Below, piece by piece: positions 15,908 to 21,364 of a DNA stretch of 34,631 nucleotides. The stretch comes from Oscillospiraceae bacterium (GTDB lineage: Bacteria; Bacillota; Clostridia; Oscillospirales; Oscillospiraceae): NCBI GenBank assembly GCA_015067465.1, contig SVMK01000002.1, forward strand, positions 64,175 to 98,805, read 5' to 3'. The position numbers and the translations under genes are program-made. The notes under the pieces were generated by a model. That model made no database searches, was not told where the DNA came from, and saw only the letters and a list, made by a program, of their open reading frames with translations. The stretch's first letter is position 1; each line of letters opens with the position of its first letter.

Positions 15908-16282
15908 ATGAGATGCAAAGTTTTCTTCTCAGCGCTTTGTCTTATTTTGATTCTTATGTTAGTTGCGTGTGAAAATAGAGACACAGACAGACCACTGGTA
16001 GAACAAATCGATGAACAATTAGTCGGAACATGGATCAGTAACGATTCTGATACCGTAATGTCAAAATGGACTTTCTTTGAAGGGAAATATGTTGTTGATA
16101 CTTACGTTAATGGCAAAAAAATAGACAATTCAACCGTTGGGACATATTCTATCGGGACTGAATCCATACATACCGTCACATCAGACCAAAAGAACAATGT
16201 TGAAGGCAGCATAGGTTTCTCTTTTAACGATGGTAGACTTATGTTATATGGAGCAACCGGGGTTCTGGAGAAGGAAGAATAA
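15908..16282 (+). CDS. Small secreted lipoprotein, 124 residues
   Basis: The N-terminus MRCKVFFSALCLILILMLVACE is a lipoprotein signal with lipobox LVAC. The mature protein has an LVGTWISNDSDTVMSKWTF start, with repeated short strands ending in LMLYGATGVLEKEE. This looks like a small lipocalin-type barrel of the kind found in many uncharacterised clostridial lipoproteins. It follows the previous lipoprotein by a single base and ends in a strong terminator, closing a three-gene unit. Function unknown. Confidence 0.8.
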   Translation: MRCKVFFSALCLILILMLVACENRDTDRPLVEQIDEQLVGTWISNDSDTVMSKWTFFEGKYVVDTYVNGKKIDNSTVGTYSIGTESIHTVTSDQKNNVEGSIGFSFNDGRLMLYGATGVLEKEE

Positions 16283-16286
16283 ACAG

Positions 16287-16321
16287 AAAAAGGGTGATTT
16301 CGCTTAGAAATCACCCTTTTT
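16287..16321. terminator. Bidirectional terminator
   Basis: Arms AAAAAGGGTGATTTC and GAAATCACCCTTTTT surround a short loop, between the rightward lipoprotein unit and the leftward recombinase-type gene. The stop codon of the out-of-frame HTH tail (16311-16313) lies inside the stem. Confidence 0.93.
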
Positions 16322-16394
16322 CTTCCCAAAGTTCAATGTATTTGTAGGCAGTAGTTCTGCTAACGTCGAGAACCTCGCAAATGCAAACAGATTC
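16311..16394 (-). other. Helix-turn-helix tail, +1 frame relative to the recombinase gene
   Basis: Directly after the recombinase stop, the +1 frame encodes 27 residues ending EVLDVSRTTAYKYIELWEEKG, a convincing helix-turn-helix half with no good start of its own. The junction reads CTT CTT TGA A: CTT-TGA is the shift site of the prfB programmed frameshift, although a well-placed upstream SD-like element is not seen. It is either a +1 frameshift extension (giving about 214 residues), a mutational frameshift, or a small gene with a TTG start at about 16414. Confidence 0.5.
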
Positions 16395-16956
16395 AAAGAA
16401 GCTGCGAGTGTCCCTCAATCGCTGCTTCAATCCTCTGCGGTTCGATGCCGATATAACGCTGCGTGACTGCGGCGGAGCTGTGTTGTAGCAACCTCTGGAC
16501 AAGTGCTATATCATAGCCGTTGGCCTTGTAAATCTCCGTAGCATACCACTTGCGGAAACTGTGCGTGCTGATACCCTCAAAGCCCAGATAGTCACAGACA
16601 ATGGCAAGCTGCTTCTGAACGGCGCGCTCCGTAATCGGGAAAATGCGGTCAGCGGAGCGGAGGCCATTCCGCAAACAGTAGTTTTCAATATACTGCGCAA
16701 TCACAAGCGGGACAGTGAACACCCTGTGCTTGCCGGTCTTTTGCTCCACGATCTCAAGCCGGTATCGGTCTCCGTCCCGAACAATATCGCAGGGGCGCAG
16801 CTTCACAATATCGCTGATACGCAAGCCCAGATTGCCCTCCAGAACAAGAGCGGTTGCGATGCGCTCATTGGGGCGGCAGCCGCAAAAGCCCTCTTTCATC
16901 GTCTGGATGATCTCTTTGTATTGCTCCGTGGTAAGAGCCTTTGTTTTCTTATTCAT
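16393..16956 (-). CDS. Tyrosine recombinase, catalytic domain only
   Basis: A 187-residue recombinase of the phage-integrase type without the N-terminal core-binding domain. Catalytic residues are visible: Arg in GNLGLRISDIVKLR, Lys in the VEQKTGKHRVF hairpin, H-x-x-R in STHSFRKWYATEIY, His in LLQHSSAAV and the nucleophile Tyr in TQRYIG. It is about half the length of the main integrase (21365-22567) and far from either att site, so it may serve inversion, resolution or regulation rather than element integration. GGAGG precedes ATG 16956. An HTH-encoding tail lies in the next frame just beyond its TGA. Confidence 0.87.
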   Translation of the reverse strand: MNKKTKALTTEQYKEIIQTMKEGFCGCRPNERIATALVLEGNLGLRISDIVKLRPCDIVRDGDRYRLEIVEQKTGKHRVFTVPLVIAQYIENYCLRNGLRSADRIFPITERAVQKQLAIVCDYLGFEGISTHSFRKWYATEIYKANGYDIALVQRLLQHSSAAVTQRYIGIEPQRIEAAIEGHSQLL

Positions 16957-17118
16957 TGCGCCTCCAGTAGTGAAAAGTTCGTAAAACAGGGCACTGAAGT
17001 TCGTTTGTTTGCCGCGCCAGCCTCGCCGCCCTGTAATGTCTGGCTTTTGGTGTTCGTATTTGTGGGATTATAAGAACTTTGCCCGCCGCCTCACTCTGGA
17101 GCGCGGCGGGCTTCTTAA

Positions 17119-17397
17119 TTAGCAGGAAACAGAGAAGCGGCGGCTTGCGCTCTGCTTGGTGAACGCTTTGTAGAGATCGCCGTAGGCTTTCTTAAAGCCG
17201 GTGGTGTCAAAGCGATTGGAGAGGACGGAAGTCCAGCGTATGATATACTGTCCTGCGCTCAGCTCTTCAACCTCGCGCTCCATCATCTCATGCTTAATGC
17301 TGTCGCGGATGGCCTCGGCTTCGGCTCTGGCTTCTTCCATCAGTGCTTCCCACTCGGTCAGGGCTTCGATCTTGGCAACCAGTTCGTTCTTACTCAT
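17119..17397 (-). CDS. Conserved-looking small protein, 92 residues
   Basis: The first half is a charged helix, likely a coiled coil (ALTEWEALMEEARAEAEAI, then RDSIKHEMMEREVEEL). The second half, with AGQYIIRWTSVLSNRFDTTG and FKKAYGDLYKAF, resembles the compact C-terminal parts of small phage and plasmid proteins of the Gp157 kind, but I cannot assign a family. GGAGG precedes ATG 17397. The promoter TAGACA-17-TATAAT about 100 bases upstream has one of the three 17-bp operators exactly in its spacer, so this is probably the leftward lytic-like gene of the switch controlled by the small HTH protein at 17630. Confidence 0.72.
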   Translation of the reverse strand: MSKNELVAKIEALTEWEALMEEARAEAEAIRDSIKHEMMEREVEELSAGQYIIRWTSVLSNRFDTTGFKKAYGDLYKAFTKQSASRRFSVSC

Positions 17398-17494
17398 TTC
17401 TAATTCCTCCGTTTTTCGTTGTGGAGCGCGGCGTGAGTTCCTTTCGCGTCCCGCCTACTCGGAGAATGCGTTTCGCGCTCCCTTGATTGTCTTT

Positions 17495-17601
17495 ATTATA
17501 GCACTAAAATCTGGTGCTGTCTATTGGCGTAATGCACTAAATTCTGGTGCTATTTTCATGTAAATTTAGCACTTGATTTTAGTGCTATTGTCTGCTACAA
17601 T
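17495..17601. promoter_or_regulatory. Divergent switch region: three 17-bp operators and two promoters
   Basis: Operators: GCACTAAAATCTGGTGC (17501-17517), GCACTAAATTCTGGTGC (17534-17550), and the inverted copy GCACTTGATTTTAGTGC (17569-17585), set 33 and 35 bp apart. The leftward promoter TAGACA/TATAAT (17523-17518, 17500-17495) has operator 1 as its exact 17-bp spacer. The rightward promoter TTGATT (17573-17578)/TACAAT (17596-17601) has operator 3 over its -35. This resembles a phage immunity control region. Confidence 0.88.
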
Positions 17602-17629
17602 AAGGACAATGGGAAAGGAGGCTCTATTT

Positions 17630-17842
17630 ATGGCAATCCGATACAAGGTCGATGTGATGGCTGCCCTCAAAGAGAAGGGCTATTCCTCCACCAAAATCCG
17701 TGAAGAAAAGCTGATCGGGCAATCCTACCTCCAACAGTTGCGGCATGGTGAGTTGGTTTCGTGGAAAACGCTTGACACAATTTGCTCCCTTTTGGAATGT
17801 CAGCCGGGAGACTTGGTTGAGTATGTGAAAGATGCAGATTGA
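17630..17842 (+). CDS. Small XRE-type helix-turn-helix repressor
   Basis: A 70-residue single-domain DNA-binding protein. The HTH covers most of the chain: VDVMAALKEKGYSSTKIREE, then SYLQQLRHGELVSWKTLDTI and CSLLECQPGDLVEYV, which is the YozG/Cro-like group. ATG 17630 follows AAAGGAGG at about 8 bases; the longer frame from 17573 runs through its own promoter and is rejected. Three matching 17-bp palindromes lie upstream, one over its -35, so it very likely represses itself and the leftward promoter. No other gene follows in the same direction for a long stretch. Confidence 0.88.
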   Translation: MAIRYKVDVMAALKEKGYSSTKIREEKLIGQSYLQQLRHGELVSWKTLDTICSLLECQPGDLVEYVKDAD

Positions 17843-17995
17843 CGGGGGCTATATTTCGGGAAAGCAAAAACCGCAGACGCCCTTGCCAAAAAAAGGTGGG
17901 CAAAACTCCCACGGAGATGCATTTTCAATCCAGAAGACGGTTTTTCTGGCTGTGATCGGCAGAGTAAAAGTTTGCCGTCTGGCGGCACATAACGG
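17843..17995. other. Intergenic stretch without a supported gene
   Basis: Open frames occur on both strands (for example the minus-strand run with LPPDGKLLLCRSQPEK), but none has a ribosome site and clear coding character. It separates the HTH gene from the terminator of the leftward TAG-containing operon. Confidence 0.5.
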
Positions 17996-18037
17996 AAAAA
18001 GGCGGAAGTCGTTCCTTTCAGAACGGCTTCCGCCTTG
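17996..18037 (-). terminator. Terminator of the TAG-containing operon
   Basis: On the minus strand, arms AAGGCGGAAGCCGTTC and GAACGACTTCCGCCTT are followed by TTTTT, three bases past the last stop codon of the operon. One unpaired or wobble position is present in the stem. Confidence 0.85.
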
Positions 18038-18039
18038 TG

Positions 18040-18174
18040 TCATTTCCAGTCCTTGAAGATGTCATCCAACGCCAAATTGAGAGCCGTTTTCAGGCTCTTT
18101 TGCATGAACGAAAGAATCTCTGCTTCAAGGACAGATTTTTTCTTCGTTTTTTTCTTCTTTTTCGATTCGCTCAT
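18040..18174 (-). CDS. Small lysine-rich protein, 44 residues
   Basis: The N-terminus is strongly basic (MSESKKKKKTKKKSVLEAEI) and is followed by a helix ending ALNLALDDIFKDWK. A GAGGTG ribosome site lies 8 bases before ATG 18174, and the ATG overlaps the TGA of the preceding gene by 4 bases (ATGA). It is the last gene of the leftward operon and has no in-frame TAG, unlike the three genes before it. A nucleic-acid-contacting or packing role is possible from the charge; the family is not recognised. Confidence 0.7.
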   Translation of the reverse strand: MSESKKKKKTKKKSVLEAEILSFMQKSLKTALNLALDDIFKDWK

Positions 18175-18377
18175 TTCCGCTTCACCTCACTTGTGAAGTT
18201 GAAGGTGAACTCATCATCGTCCGCCTCTTGGCTGGCGTAGATACCGCGCAGCTGTTCATGCCGCGCATCCTCCAAACGCCATGCGGCATGAGTTGCCATG
18301 GACGGTTCGCCAGAGATGCTTCTGCGCAAAGTCTATGTGCGCTTTACCAGTATGTCAATAATGTCTGTTTTATCCAT
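18171..18377 (-). CDS. 68-residue protein with one in-frame TAG (recoded or amber-interrupted)
   Basis: AGGAGG precedes ATG 18377. The frame runs MDKTDIIDILVKRT, then TAG at codon 15 (18335-18333), then continues without any other stop through EPSMATHAAWRLEDARHEQL and DDDEFTFNFTSEVKRK to TGA at 18171, which overlaps the next ATG. The part after TAG looks like real coding sequence. An alternative reading is two compensating frameshifts, since the +2 frame around the TAG gives AHIDFAQKHLWRTV, which also looks protein-like. So this is either a TAG-decoding gene or a degraded one. The family is not recognised. Confidence 0.6.
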
Positions 18378-18434
18378 AGATAAACCTCCTGAGAAAATCT
18401 TCTTCAATTTATGTAAAATCTGCTCGATCTGAAT

Positions 18435-18884
18435 TCATGTGTTTTGCTACTGCAAAATTTCAGACAGAGTGATTGTGCTAGCAATTTCATTGATTTCATA
18501 ACTGCGCCAGTTGTCGGCCTTGGGGATCTAAGTATTCAGGACAGGCTTTAGCTCCCTGATAAACTCACCCTCTTTCTCGCCTAACTCTTCTTCGATCAGC
18601 AAGGGTGTCAGCTCCACGGCGTAATGCAGGACAGAAAATCCAACTGCGTGCCTGTGCCGTTTCGCCTCGGCAAGGATGCGGTATTTGCGCTCGCTCTCTG
18701 TTCTGATGCCTACCCAATGCTGCGCCAGACGGCGGAGCATATTTTTGCTTTTGCCGACATAGACGGTCTAACCGTCAATGCTGATTTCGTAAATGCCTGG
18801 GTGTTCAAACTACTCTGCCCAGCCATCGCGTTTTAGCCATTTGTAAGTGTTTTCTTCGTAAGTATTTCTTTCATAATTCTTCAT
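18435..18884 (-). CDS. GIY-YIG nuclease-like gene with in-frame TAG codons
   Basis: From ATG 18884 one frame stays open for 149 codons apart from TAG at codons 25, 39, 119 and 146. There is no TAA or TGA before 18435. The GIY-YIG core is clear: HPGIYEISIDG, TAG, TVYVGKSKNMLRRLAQHW, then an Arg-rich helix and a Glu in EEELGEKEGEF. The first three TAGs fall where Gln would fit (AE[Q]FEHPG, DG[Q]TVYVG, NT[Q]IPKADN). The fourth, after SEILQ, could be the true end at 18447. It overlaps the preceding gene by 14 bases. If TAG is a stop here, this is a pseudogene; if read as Gln, it is an intact endonuclease-like protein. Confidence 0.65.
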
Positions 18885-19074
18885 AAACAGGGCTCCCAAT
18901 ATCTTCAAAATTTCTGGTGCTGGCCTCCAGATACCAATCATAAAATGTGTTCTATTGTCCGATGGCAATTCCCAGCAGCATCGACAAAGTATCCTTTTTT
19001 GTCATGCAATGCTCTTCGGCGTAAGCGGTAATAATGTTAAACCAGTCGAGATCGACGGTGATGGATTTACTCAA
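18871..19074 (-). CDS. 67-residue protein with one in-frame TAG, first gene of the operon
   Basis: The start is TTG 19074, preceded by AAAGGAG. The frame gives SKSITVDLDWFNIITAYAEE, then MTKKDTLSMLLGIAIGQ, then TAG at codon 41 (18954-18952), and continues NTFYDWYLEASTRNFED to TGA at 18871. The first half suggests a ribbon-helix-helix-like DNA-binding fold (strand ITVDLD followed by two helices), though this is weak. No frameshift or other stop is seen. Its promoter TTGATT-17-TATAAT and a short hairpin leader are intact. It is one of three consecutive genes that are whole only if TAG is read through. Confidence 0.55.
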
Positions 19075-19142
19075 AAAAATGCACTCCTTTGTGTAGTAGT
19101 AAAGCGTCAGGAAAGTTCAGATTTCCTTAACTTTCTATAAAT

Positions 19143-19171
19143 ATTATAACAAAATTTTTTATGAAAATCAA
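19143..19171 (-). promoter_or_regulatory. Promoter of the TAG-containing operon
   Basis: Minus strand TTGATT (19171-19166) and a perfect TATAAT (19148-19143) are 17 bases apart. The transcript would start near 19135, with a small hairpin (GAAAGTT pairing with AACTTTC) before the first ribosome site. Confidence 0.82.
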
Positions 19172-19261
19172 AATAGAGCGGCTTTGGGATGGCTTTCAAA
19201 GCTTTTACGGCGACCTCGGAAATATCGAATAAGAACGACGCCAACGGACTTATTTACTTCA

Positions 19262-19321
19262 AGCATTCGCTACTTTTGCACGAACGCCGCTGTTGCGGCT
19301 TCGTAGCAAAATAGCGATGCT
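19262..19321. repeat. Long imperfect inverted repeat (hairpin)
   Basis: Sixty bases fold end to end: AGCAT/ATGCT, CGCTA/TAGCG, TTTTGC/GCAAAA, CGAA/TTCG and GCCGC/GCGGC, with single mismatches or bulges and a TGTT loop. It lies in a gene-free interval between the Rep-like gene and the TAG operon. It could be an origin of transfer or replication, or a structured RNA; nothing in the sequence decides this. Confidence 0.7.
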
Positions 19322-19332
19322 GTTTCATTCCG

Positions 19333-19396
19333 AAAGAGATACTTTTTCCTTAACAATAATTATCTTTCCTTATTGGCAAGGAAAAAGTATCTCTTT
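19333..19396. repeat. Perfect 19-bp inverted repeat, probable terminator
   Basis: AAAGAGATACTTTTTCCTT and its exact complement flank a 26-base AT-rich loop, directly at the stop codon of the winged-helix gene. It may terminate that operon, but the loop is unusually long and the stem lacks the usual GC-rich base. A protein-binding or replication site is the alternative. Confidence 0.7.
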
Positions 19397-19959
19397 TAGA
19401 TCTCAGTCCACCATGCCCCAGCTGTCAGCTCCTGCCCCAGATTTCTGAAAACATCGTTGCCGATCTTCTCGGAAATTTTTCTCTTCGTAATGTTCTCATA
19501 CTCTCGTTCAAGAACATTCTTTGCGCTGACCACCGTGGACACGGACACATTCAGGTCTTCGGCAATCATGCCGTTTGTTACAACGCTCAGATCGTTGTGA
19601 GCGATCCAGATGAAGACTTTGAGGACAGGAGCGAAAGCAACGGCCTCGGAAGAGTAGTCGTGCTGAATGACCGATTGCACCCAGCGTCGCGGCAGTCTGA
19701 TTTCTGTTGCTTTTGGAATGACTGTCAGATGGTTAGTTCTGCCGTGGCGCTCACAAGAGATGAAGCCTTGCGCAATTAGTGATTCAATGGCGTTTCTGAG
19801 TGCGGTGTTGTTGCGGTTCTGAGGGGTTACACCCAAGTATCTGCACATGTCTGCGTAGTTGCCGGTGAAGGATCCTCCTTGCTCGGCAATCATCGCCAGC
19901 ACATTGAACTCTGCTTTTGGCAACGGCAGCCATTCTTTGTAAAAGATTGCTTCTTCCAT
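19396..19959 (-). CDS. Winged-helix protein, possible replication initiator or regulator
   Basis: A 187-residue protein. The N-terminal winged helix (about residues 10-80) reads KAEFNVLAMIAEQGGSFTGN, YADMCRYLGVTPQNRNNTAL, ALRNAIESLIAQGFISCE. The C-terminal part (about 105-165) contains a second HTH-like segment, VTNGMIAEDLNVSVSTVVSA. Two HTH units are typical of plasmid initiators and DnaD-like proteins, and the adjoining large inverted repeats (19262-19396) would fit an origin. A transcription factor remains equally possible. ATG 19959 is preceded by AAAGAG; it starts 7 bases after the preceding gene's stop and is the last gene of a four-gene leftward operon. Confidence 0.72.
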   Translation of the reverse strand: MEEAIFYKEWLPLPKAEFNVLAMIAEQGGSFTGNYADMCRYLGVTPQNRNNTALRNAIESLIAQGFISCERHGRTNHLTVIPKATEIRLPRRWVQSVIQHDYSSEAVAFAPVLKVFIWIAHNDLSVVTNGMIAEDLNVSVSTVVSAKNVLEREYENITKRKISEKIGNDVFRNLGQELTAGAWWTEI

Positions 19960-19966
19960 GGCTCTT

Positions 19967-20167
19967 TCAGATATTCAGGTAGGCTTCCAGCAGTTCTTCG
20001 TCGGACATGGGTTCAAACTCTGTCTTGAGATACTCCATAGGGAACTCATTCTCATAGAACATATAGAGAATTTCCAGAAGAGCTTCTCTGTGGGTGCAGT
20101 TCCAATCTTTGGCGGCATTTGCCAGTTCGGCAATCAGGCGGGCTTTTCGGGCAGTCAGGATAGTCAT
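19967..20167 (-). CDS. Small helical protein, 66 residues
   Basis: A short acidic protein made mostly of helices: ILTARKARLIAELANAAKDW, EALLEILYMFYENE, then MSDEELLEAYLNI. The start chosen is ATG 20167 because GGAGG lies 8 bases before it; the ATG at 20182 is part of that ribosome site. It lies between the 146-residue protein (22 bases upstream) and the winged-helix gene (7 bases downstream). Its family is not recognised; an accessory role to one of these partners is inferred from the operon only. Confidence 0.7.
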   Translation of the reverse strand: MTILTARKARLIAELANAAKDWNCTHREALLEILYMFYENEFPMEYLKTEFEPMSDEELLEAYLNI

Positions 20168-20189
20168 TTTCTTTTCCTCCATTTCTTAA

Positions 20190-20630
20190 TCAAGCGGCAT
20201 CTTCTGCGGTCTGCTGGGGCAGATCAACAACCTTGCTGTTCTCGGCGGCGGGAGCGGTCATGCCAAACTCGGCAATCTCAGGATACTTCTCCAAGAACCA
20301 CTTCTTGATAGTGGGGTAGCGATGGCACTCGCTGTGGCACTCAGAGATCAGGCGCTTCTCGGCAAATTCCTTCAGAACTGCGATTCTGGCTTCTCCCTCT
20401 TCGTGAGTGGAAATGTAGTTCTCCATGTATTCGTAGGTCAGGCCTTTCCAGCTCTCCTTGTTCGGGTTCTTCTTGATCTGACGGCGAACGACGGTGTAAG
20501 TGGGATAATCGCGGCGGACGCTCTGGAGATGGGCGTATTCTTCGCTTCTGGTGTTCTCTGCGTTCTTGGCAAAAGTGCGATCCATGGTGATGGTTCTGTC
20601 GATGTGATTGATTTTGAGAGTGTTCTTCAT
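20190..20630 (-). CDS. Paralogue of the adjacent gene, 146 residues, function unknown
   Basis: A soluble, charged protein clearly related to its upstream neighbour (20663-21055). Both share EEYAHLQSVRRDYPTYTVV-like and KGLTYEYMENYISTHEE-like blocks, and an almost identical KKWFLEKYPEIAEF block near the C-terminus. This copy has in addition two SECH repeats (ECHSECHRY) that could bind a metal, and a longer Ala/Gln tail. AGGAGG is 8 bases before ATG 20630, and the gap to the upstream paralogue is 32 bases. No known domain is recognised. The tandem arrangement suggests duplication inside the element. Confidence 0.75.
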   Translation of the reverse strand: MKNTLKINHIDRTITMDRTFAKNAENTRSEEYAHLQSVRRDYPTYTVVRRQIKKNPNKESWKGLTYEYMENYISTHEEGEARIAVLKEFAEKRLISECHSECHRYPTIKKWFLEKYPEIAEFGMTAPAAENSKVVDLPQQTAEDAA

Positions 20631-20662
20631 TTTATTTTCCTCCTAAATTCTTTTCTGTTGGA

Positions 20663-21055
20663 TTAAGCTGCCAGAGCGGCTTCGCGCTTCTTGTGGAACT
20701 CAGCGATTTCGGGGAACTTCTTCAGGAACCAAACCTTCATCTCATAATAGGACACCGGCTCAGCGAGGGCAGCCTTGGCCTCTTCACTTGTAGCTCTCAT
20801 CATCTCATACTCTGCCATGATGGACTTCTTCTCGTCGTCGTGAGCAGCGATATACTTTTCCATGTATTCGTAAGTCAGCCCCTTGTAATTCTCTTTCTTG
20901 CTGGAAGTCTTGCGAGTGATGGTAACAACCTTGAAGTTTGGATAATCTCTGCGGACTTCCTGAAGCTGCTTATACTCTTCGGTTCCGAACTTCTTAGCTG
21001 CTGCGGCGAACTTCTTGCTCATCTCGATGGTCTTGTTGTTGGTGTTGATAGTCAT
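20663..21055 (-). CDS. First of two tandem paralogues, 130 residues, function unknown
   Basis: The start chosen is ATG 21055, preceded by GGAGG; the longer frame from 21088 has no ribosome site. The chain begins MTINTNNKTIEMSKKFAAAA, then EEYKQLQEVRRDYPNFKVV, KGLTYEYMEKYIAAHDDE, and VWFLKKFPEIAEFHKKREAA. These blocks align with the next gene over nearly the full length. It is lysine- and glutamate-rich with no hydrophobic segment, so cytoplasmic. First gene of the operon that ends with the winged-helix protein. Function is not recognised; DNA-binding or replication support is a guess from context. Confidence 0.75.
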   Translation of the reverse strand: MTINTNNKTIEMSKKFAAAAKKFGTEEYKQLQEVRRDYPNFKVVTITRKTSSKKENYKGLTYEYMEKYIAAHDDEKKSIMAEYEMMRATSEEAKAALAEPVSYYEMKVWFLKKFPEIAEFHKKREAALAA

Positions 21056-21133
21056 TTTTGTTTCCTCCAAATTTTTTGTTTTTTTCATTTTTATTTTTCA
21101 GGGCTTTGTTTCTTCCCTGTTCTTTATGTCTTA

Positions 21134-21142
21134 ATTATAGCA
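21134..21142 (-). promoter_or_regulatory. Extended -10 promoter of the paralogue/winged-helix operon
   Basis: TGCTATAAT on the minus strand gives an extended -10 with a perfect TATAAT; no good -35 is seen at 17 bases. It lies about 80 bases before the first gene. Confidence 0.5.
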
Positions 21143-21196
21143 GGGACGAAAACCGAGTTAGTCGTTATAATGGCACTCTTGCATTCAGCTGAAAAG

Positions 21197-21229
21197 AAAA
21201 AACACAGCCTTTTGACCGGCTGTGTTTTA
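21197..21229 (-). terminator. Terminator downstream of the integrase gene
   Basis: Arms AAAACACAGCC and GGCTGTGTTTT around an 8-base loop are followed by TTCTTTTC on the minus strand. It is about 135 bases past the integrase stop. The 309-base interval 21056-21364 holds only this and the extended -10 promoter. Confidence 0.8.
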
Positions 21230-21364
21230 GAGTATTCTTATCGGTGGTTCTGGAGCAGGTTACAACAGTCACAAAGTTACTAAAAAGATGTTAGAAACTA
21301 GCTTTCACCTTGCTTACAACTGGAATGAATAATGTTTTGATTGTAGTATAAACTTGGTTGCTTG

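Noticed and set aside
16311-16502. 63-codon frame overlapping the recombinase as a stand-alone gene
   Set aside because: Its first half is an off-frame copy of recombinase codons; only the last 27 codons look like protein (HTH), so only that part is reported.
17800-18056. Short open frames on both strands after the small HTH gene
   Set aside because: No ribosome sites and no protein-like features; they overlap the HTH gene end and the terminator hairpin.
18171-18377. Gene interpreted as two compensating frameshifts (AHIDFAQKHLWRTV in the other frame)
   Set aside because: A single TAG read-through explains the whole frame more simply and matches the two preceding genes, though the frameshift reading is not excluded.
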